Of a stretch of 64,000 bases of DNA, positions 7,492 through 16,855 are shown piece after piece. Origin of the DNA: Deinococcus sp045062605 (GTDB lineage: Bacteria; Deinococcota; Deinococci; Deinococcales; Deinococcaceae); assembly GCF_045062605.1 (NCBI RefSeq), contig NZ_JBJGDW010000014.1:7795-71794 (forward strand), written 5' to 3'. The notes below the pieces were generated by a model. That model saw only the letters and a list, made by a program, of their open reading frames with translations. It was not told the DNA's origin and did no database searches. Position numbers and translations under genes: made by a program. Position 1 is the stretch's first letter. Each line of letters begins with the position of its first letter.

Positions 7492-9138
7492 ATGAAGACC
7501 AAGAACGAGTGGATGAGCAGCGTTTATGGCCCCGCCACGCAGAAATTCCCCGAACGCAAATACAACTTCACCAACCTGTCCGACATGGACCCCGAGCCGA
7601 TCTATACGGCAGATGACCAGAAGGACTGGGACGCCGAGCGCGATCTGGGCTATCCCGGCGAGTTTCCGTACACACGCGGTGTGCAGCCCAGCGTGTACCG
7701 GGGCAAGTTGTGGACCATGCGGATGTTCGCGGGCTTCGGCAGCGCCGAGCAGACCAACGAGCGCTTTCACGCGCTGCTGAAGGCCGGCCAGACGGGCCTT
7801 TCCACGGCTTTTGACCTGCCCACCCTGATGGGCTACGACTCGGACCACCACTTCTCGCGCGGCGAGGTGGGCAAGTGCGGGGTGGCCGTCAGTTCGCTGG
7901 CCGACATGGAAATTCTGTTCGGCGGCATCGACCCCGAGACCGTCACCACGTCCATGACCATCAACAGCCCCGCCAACGCCATCTGGGCCATGTATATCGC
8001 CAACGCTCAGAAGCAGGGCAAGGACCTGAACAAGATCGGCGGCACCATCCAGAACGACATTCTCAAGGAATTCATCGCCCAGAAGGAATTCATTTATCCG
8101 CCCGCGCCCAGCGTGAAACTGGTGATCGACACCTTTGAATGGGGTCCGAAAGTGGTGCCGAAATGGAACTTCATTTCCGTCAGCGGCTACCACATCCGCG
8201 AGGCCGGGGCGACGGGTGTGCAGGAACTGGCCTTCACGCTGGCCGACGGCTTCCATTACGTGGAAAAGGCGCTGGAGCGCGGGCTGGACATCGACGAATT
8301 CGCGCCGCGCATCAGCTTCTTCTGGGACATTCACAACGACTTTTTTGAAGAGATTGCCAAGCTGCGCGCCGCCCGCCGAATCTGGGCGCGGCAGATGCGA
8401 GACCGCTACGGCGCGAAGAATCCCAAATCGTGGATGCTGCGGACGCACTCGCAAACCGCCGGGGTCTCACTGCCCGCGCAGCAGCCGCTCAACAACATTG
8501 CCCGCGTGGCGATTCAGGCGCTGGCCGCCGTGCTGGGCGGCACGCAGAGCCTGCACACCGACGCTTTTGACGAGGCACTGGCCCTGCCCACCGAGGACGC
8601 GGCCACCATCGCTCTGCGAACCCAGCAGATCATCGCCTATGAGACCGGGGTGGCCGGGGTGGTAGACCCATTGGCAGGCAGCTACTACGTGGAAAAACTA
8701 ACCGACGACATAGAGAGTGCGGCGATGGGTTACATAGAGCAAATTCGCATGATGGGCGGTGTGGAAGAGGGCATCGACAACGGTTTCTTTCAGCTTGAAA
8801 TGGCCGAGGCCGCCTACCGCTACCAGCGTGAGGTGGAGACCAAGAGCCGCATCATCGTGGGTGTCAATGACTTCGTGCAGGACGCCGTGCAGGTGCCGAT
8901 CCAACTGATTGACCCTGAGGTGGAGCGCGTGCAGGAAGCGCGGCTGGCGCGGGTGCGGCGCGAACGCGATCCGGCGCGGGTGGACGCGGCCATTGAGGAT
9001 CTTCGCCAGAGTGCTGTGACCGGGGCCAATTCCATGCCCGCCTTTCTGGAATGCGCCCACGCCTACGTCACGCTGGGCGAGCAGATGGACGTGCTGAAGA
9101 CCGTTTACGGCGAGTACGTGGAACCCGCAGTGGTTTAA
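7492..9138 (+). CDS. Methylmalonyl-CoA mutase, catalytic (large) chain
   Basis: 548 residues. With adenosylcobalamin it interconverts (R)-methylmalonyl-CoA and succinyl-CoA, the last step of propionyl-CoA disposal. The TIM-barrel acyl-CoA domain is complete: YPYTRG-type entry (FPYTRGVQPSVYRGK), MRMFAGFGSAEQTN, GLSTAFDLPTLMGYDSD, SMTINSPA, the HIREAGAT substrate loop, RTHSQTAGVSL and GGTQSLHTDAFDEAL. It stops before the B12-binding domain, which must be a separate small protein outside this window, as usual for the MCM alpha-type of archaea and Deinococcus-Thermus. The ATG is chosen because GGAGG lies 5 bases upstream. An isobutyryl- or ethylmalonyl-CoA mutase cannot be fully excluded. Confidence 0.9.
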   Translation: MKTKNEWMSSVYGPATQKFPERKYNFTNLSDMDPEPIYTADDQKDWDAERDLGYPGEFPYTRGVQPSVYRGKLWTMRMFAGFGSAEQTNERFHALLKAGQTGLSTAFDLPTLMGYDSDHHFSRGEVGKCGVAVSSLADMEILFGGIDPETVTTSMTINSPANAIWAMYIANAQKQGKDLNKIGGTIQNDILKEFIAQKEFIYPPAPSVKLVIDTFEWGPKVVPKWNFISVSGYHIREAGATGVQELAFTLADGFHYVEKALERGLDIDEFAPRISFFWDIHNDFFEEIAKLRAARRIWARQMRDRYGAKNPKSWMLRTHSQTAGVSLPAQQPLNNIARVAIQALAAVLGGTQSLHTDAFDEALALPTEDAATIALRTQQIIAYETGVAGVVDPLAGSYYVEKLTDDIESAAMGYIEQIRMMGGVEEGIDNGFFQLEMAEAAYRYQREVETKSRIIVGVNDFVQDAVQVPIQLIDPEVERVQEARLARVRRERDPARVDAAIEDLRQSAVTGANSMPAFLECAHAYVTLGEQMDVLKTVYGEYVEPAVV

Positions 9139-9150
9139 CGTCAGACATGG

Positions 9151-9188
9151 AGATGGACCGCTGGGGAAACCTTGCGGTCCATCTTTTA
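9151..9188. terminator. Terminator between the mutase and DUF4259 genes
   Basis: AGATGGACCGC (9151-9161) and GCGGTCCATCT (9174-9184) form a perfect 11-bp stem with a short T run after it; it sits between convergent genes. Confidence 0.75.
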
Positions 9189-9190
9189 GG

Positions 9191-9592
9191 TCATTCCAGA
9201 CGCGCCCGCAAGGTTTGAACGCCGCTCATCCACTCGTCCGCGTCGGCATTGTCGGCCCACTGGTCCGGCAATTCGCTGTCCGGGCCGAGAACGCGGGCCA
9301 CGGCGTCGCGGGCCATGTCACGCAATGGGGCGAGGTCCAGGGCATCTGCCTCCTGCACCCAGCTTCTCAGGCGGGCGCTGACGATATTCACTGTTTCGCC
9401 GTCCAGCACGGCAGCCAGAATCTCGGCGGCGGCCAGGGTGCGGTGGCCTTCCTCGGCGGCCAGAAAGTCGGTGTCGGGGTCCAGCGCCACGTCGAAAGCC
9501 TCCGCCAGGGCGAACGCGCCGTCCTGCACGACTTCATCGGCAAAGGCCGCGCCAGTCTCGTTTTCCATTGGGCCAGTTCCCCAGATGTCCAT
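9191..9592 (-). CDS. DUF4259 domain protein
   Basis: 133 residues, acidic and soluble. The start MDIWGTGPMENETGAAFADEV matches the DUF4259 opening, in which a WGxGxxENDxA-like motif leads into an alpha-helical repeat. The rest is helical (LAAAEILAAVLDG, LRDMARDAVARVLG), ending WMSGVQTLRARLE. Function is unknown; members are small, often near toxin-immunity or stress genes, but nothing like that adjoins it here. It may share transcription with the broken lipoprotein gene and ispG, which lie upstream on the same strand. Confidence 0.75.
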   Translation of the reverse strand: MDIWGTGPMENETGAAFADEVVQDGAFALAEAFDVALDPDTDFLAAEEGHRTLAAAEILAAVLDGETVNIVSARLRSWVQEADALDLAPLRDMARDAVARVLGPDSELPDQWADNADADEWMSGVQTLRARLE

Positions 9593-9662
9593 GCTTCAAG
9601 TTTAACGAGAGTCGGCTCAAGAAGGAAGGAAATGGAAACAGAACACTCTGCCCACCGCCGCT

Positions 9663-10173
9663 TCAGGGGCAGCGAGGAGAGGACTGCGCCAGCCGGTCCG
9701 CTGGAGTCAGAGGACTGCTCCCTGTCTCGGGCAACGCCCTGAACTGGGCCTCGGTACCCACGAAGAATTTCAGGCTGGGCAAGGTCTGAAACCTACAAAT
9801 GATGGCCTCCTGACCTTCCCGTGCAGACGACACGCTCACCTTGCCGCCGTTGACCGACGCACCCCAGACCGGACCGCCCTTGCCCCAGCCGGTCTGCGGC
9901 AAGTCCGTGAATTTACCCCTGGCGTCCACGAATTTATAGACGTCTTGCGCCCAGCCCTGCGGTTGACCGGAGGAAGTCTTAAAAAGACCGTTGCTGGACA
10001 CCGGAAAAACCCGGTAGCCGTCCAGCAGCTTCAGCGAGGGCGCACCCTTGACCTCGTATTCCACCAGCACTCAGCCGCTGTACCCCTGCGGAATCAGAAA
10101 GAGGTCTGGCGTGCGTTCCGGGAATCCGACGCACCCTGCCAGCAGCAGTGGGGCAAGGCCCAATGGCCAGAAC

Positions 10174-10181
<8 letters not shown>
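9663..10181 (-). pseudogene. Lipoprotein gene (DUF6843-like) interrupted by TGA
   Basis: From GTG 10181 the frame reads a lipoprotein signal (LAPLLLAGC, Cys at residue 17) and PDLFLIPQGYSG, then TGA at 10073-10071, then continues in the same frame VLVEYEVKGAPSLKLLDGY to a stop at 9663. The motif IPxGYxGW followed by V and an alternating strand is what I recall for DUF6843-like lipoproteins, so the TGA sits where Trp (TGG) is expected: one base change. GTG overlaps the last bases of ispG, with an AGGAAG ribosome site, so it is translationally coupled to ispG. The downstream part could restart at GTG 10070 but would lack its export signal. Confidence 0.7.
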
Positions 10182-11400
<1,219 letters not shown>

Positions 11401-11432
11401 GCCCGTAGTTTACGCGGGGCCGGGCGGGAGGT

Positions 11433-12020
11433 TCAGGAAGCCGGGTTACGGGCAGGATGCGCCGCTTCCATTGCGCCCAGCAAGGCCGTTAATCCAACTT
11501 CCAGCCCGCCTCTGGGGCCACTCGCGCCGAACATGCCGCTGCGTTCCAGTTCCGTAAAGCCGTGCAGAAAAGTCCACAGGGCGACGGCGTGCGCGGTGTC
11601 GTCGGGGTTACCACTCAGGCGGCCCACCACATCCAGCAACGTGTTCCAGAGCTGCTTGCCCGCCGTATCCATGCGCTGTCCCTGCGGCAACTGATCGAGC
11701 TTGAGCAGCAGCAGCGCATACAGATGCGGGTGCTGCCGGGCGTAGTCCAGATAGGCGTGCGAGGCGGCTTCGGCCTCAGCCCTGGCATCTTCTCCATTCG
11801 CACCCCCAATCAACGCCTCCCGCAAGGCCAGCGCCGCCCGCTCGCCCAGCGCCAGCAGTAGCGTTTCCCGGCTGGCATGGTGGCGGTACAGGCTGCTGGG
11901 GCGCACGCCCAGCACGTCAGCCAATGTCCGCATACTCAGTCCCTCGGGGCCGGAAGTTTCCAGCAAGTCCTGGGCGGCATCCAGAATCTGTTCTGGGTTC
12001 AGCTTGGCGGGGTAGGGCAT
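11433..12020 (-). CDS. TetR-family transcriptional regulator
   Basis: 195 residues. N-terminal helix-turn-helix (residues about 8-55: ILDAAQDLLETSGPEGLSM, then TLADVLGVRPSSLYRHHASRETLL), followed by an all-helical ligand domain of the WHG/TetR_C type (AYLDYARQHPHLYALLLL, TFLHGFTELERSGMFG). It probably represses itself and the divergent DUF2568/MBL pair through the palindrome in the 53-base gap. The ATG at 12020 is preferred over a TTG one codon upstream. The gap palindrome does not match the PaaR-type sites, so this is probably not PaaR. The ligand is unknown. Confidence 0.88.
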   Translation of the reverse strand: MPYPAKLNPEQILDAAQDLLETSGPEGLSMRTLADVLGVRPSSLYRHHASRETLLLALGERAALALREALIGGANGEDARAEAEAASHAYLDYARQHPHLYALLLLKLDQLPQGQRMDTAGKQLWNTLLDVVGRLSGNPDDTAHAVALWTFLHGFTELERSGMFGASGPRGGLEVGLTALLGAMEAAHPARNPAS

Positions 12021-12030
12021 CAAGAACAGT

Positions 12031-12063
12031 GTACGTCTTAACAGTGATAATCTGTAGACGTAC
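12031..12063. promoter_or_regulatory. Palindromic operator and -10 box between the TetR and DUF2568 genes
   Basis: GTACGTCT (12031-12038) and AGACGTAC (12056-12063) are perfect inverted arms; inside them ACAG and CTGT form a second, nested pair flanking TGATAAT, a good -10 box for the rightward gene. The site is well placed for TetR autoregulation of both divergent promoters. Confidence 0.6.
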
Positions 12064-12073
12064 AGTGTTCACC

Positions 12074-12406
12074 ATGAGTACGGACATCGTTCGTTTACGG
12101 GTCAGCCCGTGGGAGTTGCTGGCCTTCAGCCTGGAAATTGCTGCGCTGGCCGCTGTGGCCGCATGGGGCAATCAAGTCGCCGGATGGCCCGGACTGTTCG
12201 CCGCGCCGCTGGCTTTGGCAGTATTCTGGGGAACGTTCCTGTCTCCACGGGCTTCCCATCCTTTCCGGGGACCGGCCTGGCCGCTGGCGAAACTGGCCGT
12301 CTTTGCGCTGGCCTGCGCCGCTGCCCTGACCACCGCTGGCCCACTGCCCGCCGCCGCGTTCCTTGGCCTCGCTCTGCTCAGCGTCCTTCAAGGGGGAACC
12401 AGATGA
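12074..12406 (+). CDS. YrdB/DUF2568 family membrane protein
   Basis: 110 residues with four hydrophobic helices (LLAFSLEIAALAAVAAWG, LFAAPLALAVFWGTFL, LAKLAVFALACAAALTTA, AAAFLGLALLSVLQ) and the SPRASHPF loop typical of DUF2568. Function is unknown. ATG 12074 follows a TGATAAT -10 box by about 23 bases; no clear ribosome site. Its stop overlaps the next ATG (ATGA), so it is coupled to the MBL hydrolase, and both are likely controlled by the divergent TetR regulator. Confidence 0.8.
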   Translation: MSTDIVRLRVSPWELLAFSLEIAALAAVAAWGNQVAGWPGLFAAPLALAVFWGTFLSPRASHPFRGPAWPLAKLAVFALACAAALTTAGPLPAAAFLGLALLSVLQGGTR

Positions 12407-13143
12407 GTCAGCCTGTTCAGCGCCTGCCGCCCCTCCGCCACGCCCAGTTTGGAGTGATCAATTCGTATCTGGTGCCGGAGGAGGACGGCTTCACCCTGAT
12501 TGACGCGGGGGTTCCCGGTCTTGAGCGGCATGTCCTGGCAGTGATGAAACGCACGGGCAGAATGCTGCGGCGCGTGGTGATGACGCACACCCACCCGGAT
12601 CACATCGGCAGCGTGGACGCGCTAAAAAAGGCGTTCCCTGACCTGGAAATCCTGGTGGGCGCGAAGGACGCAGAGCAGATGGCCCATCACGGAGTCCGCG
12701 CCACACCTGCCCGGCTGCTGCGCGGCGGCGACAGTGTGGGCAGCCTGCGCGTGCTGGACACACCTGGACACTCGCCGGGGCATCTGGTCTTTTTTGATGA
12801 ACGCGACGGCACCCTGTACGCGGGCGATACCTTTGTGGGCATCCCTAGCCTGCGGGTGGCCAGCGTCGTGAACGCGCTTTTTCCGCTGCCCTCCATCGGC
12901 ACGGAGGATCTGGCCCGGACGGTTCGCAGCGCGCGGGAACTTCTGGATGTGCCCGCCCGTTTTCTGGCGCTGGGGCATGGGCGGGTGCTGCGCGATCCCA
13001 TGCCCGCCATGCGCCGCGCCGTGGAACTGGCCGAGAAAAACACCCCGCCCCATCCCCTGATTCTTCGGCTGGCCGCCACGATCAGCCGCCGCGCTGGAAT
13101 TCCCGCCGAACTAGCTGATATAACCCGCTGGCCCAAAAAATAA
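12403..13143 (+). CDS. MBL-fold metallohydrolase
   Basis: 246 residues. Metallo-beta-lactamase fold with the metal motif HTHPDHIGS (residues about 65-73), the second ligand region DTPGHSPGHLVF, the bridging Asp in YAGDTFVG and the last His in LALGHGRVL. This is the broad glyoxalase II/lactonase-like group; the substrate cannot be named. It starts with the ATGA overlap of the upstream membrane-protein gene, so the two form one unit, perhaps for a hydrophobic or toxic ester sensed by the TetR protein. Confidence 0.88.
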   Translation: MSQPVQRLPPLRHAQFGVINSYLVPEEDGFTLIDAGVPGLERHVLAVMKRTGRMLRRVVMTHTHPDHIGSVDALKKAFPDLEILVGAKDAEQMAHHGVRATPARLLRGGDSVGSLRVLDTPGHSPGHLVFFDERDGTLYAGDTFVGIPSLRVASVVNALFPLPSIGTEDLARTVRSARELLDVPARFLALGHGRVLRDPMPAMRRAVELAEKNTPPHPLILRLAATISRRAGIPAELADITRWPKK

Positions 13144-13185
13144 GGTAGAGCGGCAAACGCGCCCCTCCACCCCAGCCAGCATTCT

Positions 13186-13944
13186 TCACACGCCCAGATA
13201 CGCCTTGATGATCTCCGGGTCGCCCATCAGTTCCTTGCTCGGCCCTTCCTTGACCAGACTGCCCAGTTCCAGCACGTAGGTTCTGTCCGTGACCTTCAGG
13301 ACCTGCCGTACGTTCTGTTCCACCAGCAGCACAGTCAATCCCAACTCGCGCAGGCTGCCGATCACGCGCATCACTTCAGAGACCACCAGCGGGGCCAAGC
13401 CCAGCGACGGCTCATCCATCAGCAGGACCTCGGGTTCGCTCATCAGGGCGCGGCCAATTGCCACCATCTGCTGTTCTCCACCGGACAGGGCGGCGGCGGG
13501 CGAGCGGCGTTTCTCGGTCAGGCGCGGGAAGAAGTCGTAGACCTTTTGCAGGTTTTCGGCCCGGTTCTTCTTGGTACGCGGCAGGTACGCGCCCATAATC
13601 AGGTTCTCCTCCACCGTCATCTGCCCGAACAACTGGCGGCCCATCGGCACGTGCGCCACGCCCATATCGGTGATGCGGTGCGGCGGCACGGCGTTCAGGC
13701 TCTGCCCCCGGTAGGTGGCCGTGCCCGCCCGAGCCTTCAGCATCCCCGACAGCACGCGCAGGATGGTGCTTTTGCCACTGCCGTTGCCACCTACCAGGCC
13801 CACCAACTCTCCTTTGTCCACATGCAGGGAGACGCCGAAGACCACCTGCACCTGCCCGTAGGCAACTTCCAGATTGTCGGCCTCCAGCACGCGTTCGCCA
13901 GGAACGTAGCCGACGCGGGCGGGTTGGGGTTGAATGGTGGTCAT
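13186..13944 (-). CDS. livF: Branched-chain amino acid ABC transporter, ATPase LivF
   Basis: 252 residues. One of two cytoplasmic ATPases of a LIV-type (HAAT family) importer. Walker A GGNGSGKST, signature LSGGEQQM, Walker B VLLMDEPSLGLAP, and H-loop replaced by the LivF-type LVEQNV. AAGGAG lies 5 bases before the ATG. It is the last gene of the liv operon, separated from livG by 111 bases that hold an inverted repeat. The substrate may be branched-chain amino acids or related amides or aromatic acids. Confidence 0.93.
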   Translation of the reverse strand: MTTIQPQPARVGYVPGERVLEADNLEVAYGQVQVVFGVSLHVDKGELVGLVGGNGSGKSTILRVLSGMLKARAGTATYRGQSLNAVPPHRITDMGVAHVPMGRQLFGQMTVEENLIMGAYLPRTKKNRAENLQKVYDFFPRLTEKRRSPAAALSGGEQQMVAIGRALMSEPEVLLMDEPSLGLAPLVVSEVMRVIGSLRELGLTVLLVEQNVRQVLKVTDRTYVLELGSLVKEGPSKELMGDPEIIKAYLGV

Positions 13945-13974
13945 ATGAACTCCTTTGGGGAGTCAATGGTTGGT

Positions 13975-14032
13975 GGTTGATGGTTGATGGAAAAGCACTC
14001 TTCGCCTGCTCTTCCTCCACCAACCATCAACC
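13975..14032. repeat. Inverted repeat in the livG-livF spacer
   Basis: GGTTGATGGTTGATGG (13975-13990) and CCACCAACCATCAACC (14017-14032) pair over 16 bases with one mismatch, on a 26-base loop. It would make a stable mRNA hairpin between the two ATPase genes. No T tract follows it on the coding strand. Confidence 0.6.
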
Positions 14033-14055
14033 GCAGTCCATCAACATCAACATCT

Positions 14056-14829
14056 TTAATCATTGTCGTCCCCCAGATACGCCCGGATTACATCCGGGTG
14101 TGCCGCCACCGCGTGCGGATCACCCTCGGCCAGCAGTTCGCCAAACGCCATGCAGATCACGTGGTCCGACAGGCTCATGATCACGTGCATGATGTGTTCC
14201 ACCATCACGATGGCGAGGCCAGATTGCGCCAGCGTGCGAATCAACGCCACCATTTCCTGCTGCCCCGGCGGGTTCAGACCCGCGATACTTTCATCCAGAA
14301 ACAGCACCCTCGGCTCCAGCGCCAGTACCTTCGCCAGTTCCAGGCGGCGGCGGCGGGCCAGATTCAGTTCGGAGGCAGGCTGGGTGGCCCGGTCTGCCAG
14401 CCCCACGCGTTCCAGCACGGCGTAGGCGTGGTCTTCGGCCTTGCTGCCCCGGTACTTGAGGAACGCGGCCACCAACACGTTTTCCAGCACGCTCAGGTCT
14501 TCAAAGGGACGCTCCACTTGGAAGGTGCGGGCCATCCCCATCTTGGCGCGGGCCTGCGGCTGCATATTGGTAATGTCACGCCCGTTGTAGCTCACCCGGC
14601 CACTGGTGGGCCGCACAAACCCCGTCAGCGCGTTGAAGAGGGTGGTCTTCCCCGCCCCGTTCGGCCCAATCAGCCCCAGGATTTCGCCGGGGCGCACAGC
14701 CAGCGAAATGTCCTTGACCGCCACCACGCCGCCGAAGCGCACAGTAATGTTCTCGGCCTTTAGAATCGGCGGCCCGGACGGGGCGTGAATGGGCTGTTGA
14801 GACGCCTTGCTCAGAGACGGAGCCGTCAT
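14056..14829 (-). CDS. livG: Branched-chain amino acid ABC transporter, ATPase LivG
   Basis: 257 residues. The second ATPase of the importer: Walker A GPNGAGKTT, the LivG-type NALTGFVRPTSG, a Walker B region FLDESIAGLNP and switch His in MVEHIMHVIM. The signature region reads ASELNLARRRRLELAK, with the usual LSxGxQ weakly kept (LNLARRR), as in some LivG proteins; this should be noted for activity but is likely a family variant. Its ATG overlaps the stop of livM by four bases. Confidence 0.92.
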   Translation of the reverse strand: MTAPSLSKASQQPIHAPSGPPILKAENITVRFGGVVAVKDISLAVRPGEILGLIGPNGAGKTTLFNALTGFVRPTSGRVSYNGRDITNMQPQARAKMGMARTFQVERPFEDLSVLENVLVAAFLKYRGSKAEDHAYAVLERVGLADRATQPASELNLARRRRLELAKVLALEPRVLFLDESIAGLNPPGQQEMVALIRTLAQSGLAIVMVEHIMHVIMSLSDHVICMAFGELLAEGDPHAVAAHPDVIRAYLGDDND

Positions 14830-15830
14830 CTCGCCGTCCCAAGCTTGCGGCCGGCGCGGCTAAAGAGGCCCATGATGCCCTGCGGCGCGAACAGCGTCAC
14901 CAGCAGGATCAGCACGCCGTAGATCAGCAGATTGGCGCTGCTGAACACGTTGCGAAAAACCTCGCCAAAGATGCTCAGCACCAGCGCCCCGACCAATGGT
15001 CCCTGGATGGTGGTGCGCCCGCCGATAATGGCCAGCAGCGCGATCTGGATGCTGAGGGGCAATTCCAGAATGGTATGTGGCTCAAAGGCTTGCAGGTAAA
15101 TGGCGTACAGGCTGCCGCCCAGGGCCATCAGCGCGGCGCTGACCATGAACGCCAGCAGTTTCATACGCGCCGGATCAATCCCGAGCGCCCGCGCGCCGTC
15201 CTCGTCCTCGCGCACCGCCTGAAGCGCATAGCCCATGCGCGAGCGGCGGATCAGGTGCGTAATCACCAGCGTCAGCACCACGAAGCCGAAGGCCAGCCAG
15301 TATTCGGTCTTGCGGTCAAACAGGTCAAAGCCAAACAGCTTGGGCAGCTCCGGCATGAACAAACCCTCTGCGCCGCCCGTCCAGTCGGCATTGATGGCCA
15401 CCAGACGGATGACCAGCGCCACCGCGATACTGGACAGCGCGAAATAAGAACCCTGGAGCCGGAAGGTCAGCCAGCCCCAGACTGCCGCCACCGCCACCGC
15501 GATAACCATGCCCACCAGCGCGCCCCACCACGGCGCCAGTGGAGAGGAAAGAAAGGGCGGCAAACGCTCGGGCGTCGCCAGCAGCGTCATGCTGTACGCC
15601 CCGATGCCCAGCAGCGCGGCGTGTCCCAGACTGGTCTGCCCGGCCCAGCCGCCCAGAATGTTCCAGCTCATGGCAAATCCCGCAAACAGCAGCGTGGAAA
15701 TCCCGAAGTTCAGGGTTTTGCCGAACACGAAGGGGTAGATGAACAGAATGGCGACGAGCGCGACGCTGAGCCACACGTTGCCGAAGGTCAGCGCGCGGGG
15801 GCGCGCGCGAGACGAAGTAGCAGCAGTCAT
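14826..15830 (-). CDS. livM: Branched-chain amino acid ABC transporter, permease LivM
   Basis: 334 residues, about ten membrane helices (VWLSVALVAILFIYPFVFG, TLLFAGFAMSWNILGGWAGQ, and so on). The LivM permease motif GWAGQTSLGHAALLGIGAY and the cytoplasmic coupling helix SRMGYALQAVREDEDGARALGID are conserved. It forms the membrane channel with LivH. Start overlaps the livH stop (ATGA), and its stop overlaps livG, so expression is translationally coupled. Confidence 0.93.
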   Translation of the reverse strand: MTAATSSRARPRALTFGNVWLSVALVAILFIYPFVFGKTLNFGISTLLFAGFAMSWNILGGWAGQTSLGHAALLGIGAYSMTLLATPERLPPFLSSPLAPWWGALVGMVIAVAVAAVWGWLTFRLQGSYFALSSIAVALVIRLVAINADWTGGAEGLFMPELPKLFGFDLFDRKTEYWLAFGFVVLTLVITHLIRRSRMGYALQAVREDEDGARALGIDPARMKLLAFMVSAALMALGGSLYAIYLQAFEPHTILELPLSIQIALLAIIGGRTTIQGPLVGALVLSIFGEVFRNVFSSANLLIYGVLILLVTLFAPQGIMGLFSRAGRKLGTAR

Positions 15831-16714
15831 ACCCGCTTCACCGTCTTCCCGAACAAGCCTTCAGGCCGCAGCAGCAAGACCAGCAGGAAGGCGATGAGGC
15901 CATAGGCGTCGCGGTAATTGTTGCTGACATAGAAGGCTCCCAGCGACTCGATCACGCCCAGCACCAGGCCGCCTGCAATCGCTCCCGGCAGATTGCCCAG
16001 GCCGCCCAGCACCGTCACGATAAACGCTTTGGTCACGTAGTTCTCGCCCACCGTGGGAAAGGTGTATAGCAGCGGCATCAGCAGCACGCCCGCGATGGCA
16101 GCAAACGACACGCCCACGCCGAACACGATGGCCTGAATGTTGGAGGTCTTGACTCCCTGCAACTCCGCGCCCAGCGGGTTTTGCGCGGTGGCCCGGATGG
16201 CGCGGCCCAACTCGGTGCGGTACAGGACCAGATTCAGCGCCGAGATGGCCAGCACTGTTCCCAGCCCGGCGATCAGCAGCGACACGCTGACCTGCACGCC
16301 CGCGAACTTGAAGGTGTTGATGGCATACGGCACGTTGATGCTCTGCGGCTGCGCGCCGAAGCTCAGCAGCAGCGTGTTGCTGATGATCAGGCCCAGCCCC
16401 AGCGTGGCGAGCAGACTGCCCTCGCCCAGCCGGTCTCCCAGGCGTGCCAGCACGAAGCGCTGGATCACGTAGCCCAGGCTGAAGCCGATGGGCGCGGCCA
16501 CCAGCAGACTCAGGTAGGGATCGATATTGAAGGTCTTGAACAGGAGCAGCGTGATGAACATGCCGATGGCCAGAAAATCCCCGTGCGCGAAGTTGATGAT
16601 CTTCATGACGCCGAAGATCAGGCTCAGGCCCGTGCCGATCAGGGCGTAGAGGCCCCCGGTCAACAACCCTTGAACGAGGGTTTGAAAAAACGCCGTGACG
16701 GCGACTTGATCCAT
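15827..16714 (-). CDS. livH: Branched-chain amino acid ABC transporter, permease LivH
   Basis: 295 residues, about eight membrane helices. LivH signatures: GLLTGGLYALIGTGLSLIFGVMKIINFAHGDF near the N terminus and the coupling segment TELGRAIRATAQNPLGAELQGV. AAGGAG is six bases before the ATG. First of four tightly linked transporter genes; the binding-protein gene lies 142 bases upstream on the same strand, so all may share one transcript. Confidence 0.94.
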   Translation of the reverse strand: MDQVAVTAFFQTLVQGLLTGGLYALIGTGLSLIFGVMKIINFAHGDFLAIGMFITLLLFKTFNIDPYLSLLVAAPIGFSLGYVIQRFVLARLGDRLGEGSLLATLGLGLIISNTLLLSFGAQPQSINVPYAINTFKFAGVQVSVSLLIAGLGTVLAISALNLVLYRTELGRAIRATAQNPLGAELQGVKTSNIQAIVFGVGVSFAAIAGVLLMPLLYTFPTVGENYVTKAFIVTVLGGLGNLPGAIAGGLVLGVIESLGAFYVSNNYRDAYGLIAFLLVLLLRPEGLFGKTVKRV

Positions 16715-16855
16715 GTGGTTCTCCTTGTCAGATACAGAAACGTAAATACAGTCACAGCCAGAGGAGCTTGCTGGGAATGGAGGTTTACCCAGTGGCCCCC
16801 GCCGCTTTCACAGCGCTATAAATTGCCAGCAAGGGGTGGGGGGATTGAAAATTGC

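Noticed and set aside
11433..12020. The TetR gene as the PaaR regulator
   Set aside because: The palindrome at its own promoter does not match CNAACGNNCGTTNG and it is not next to the paa genes.
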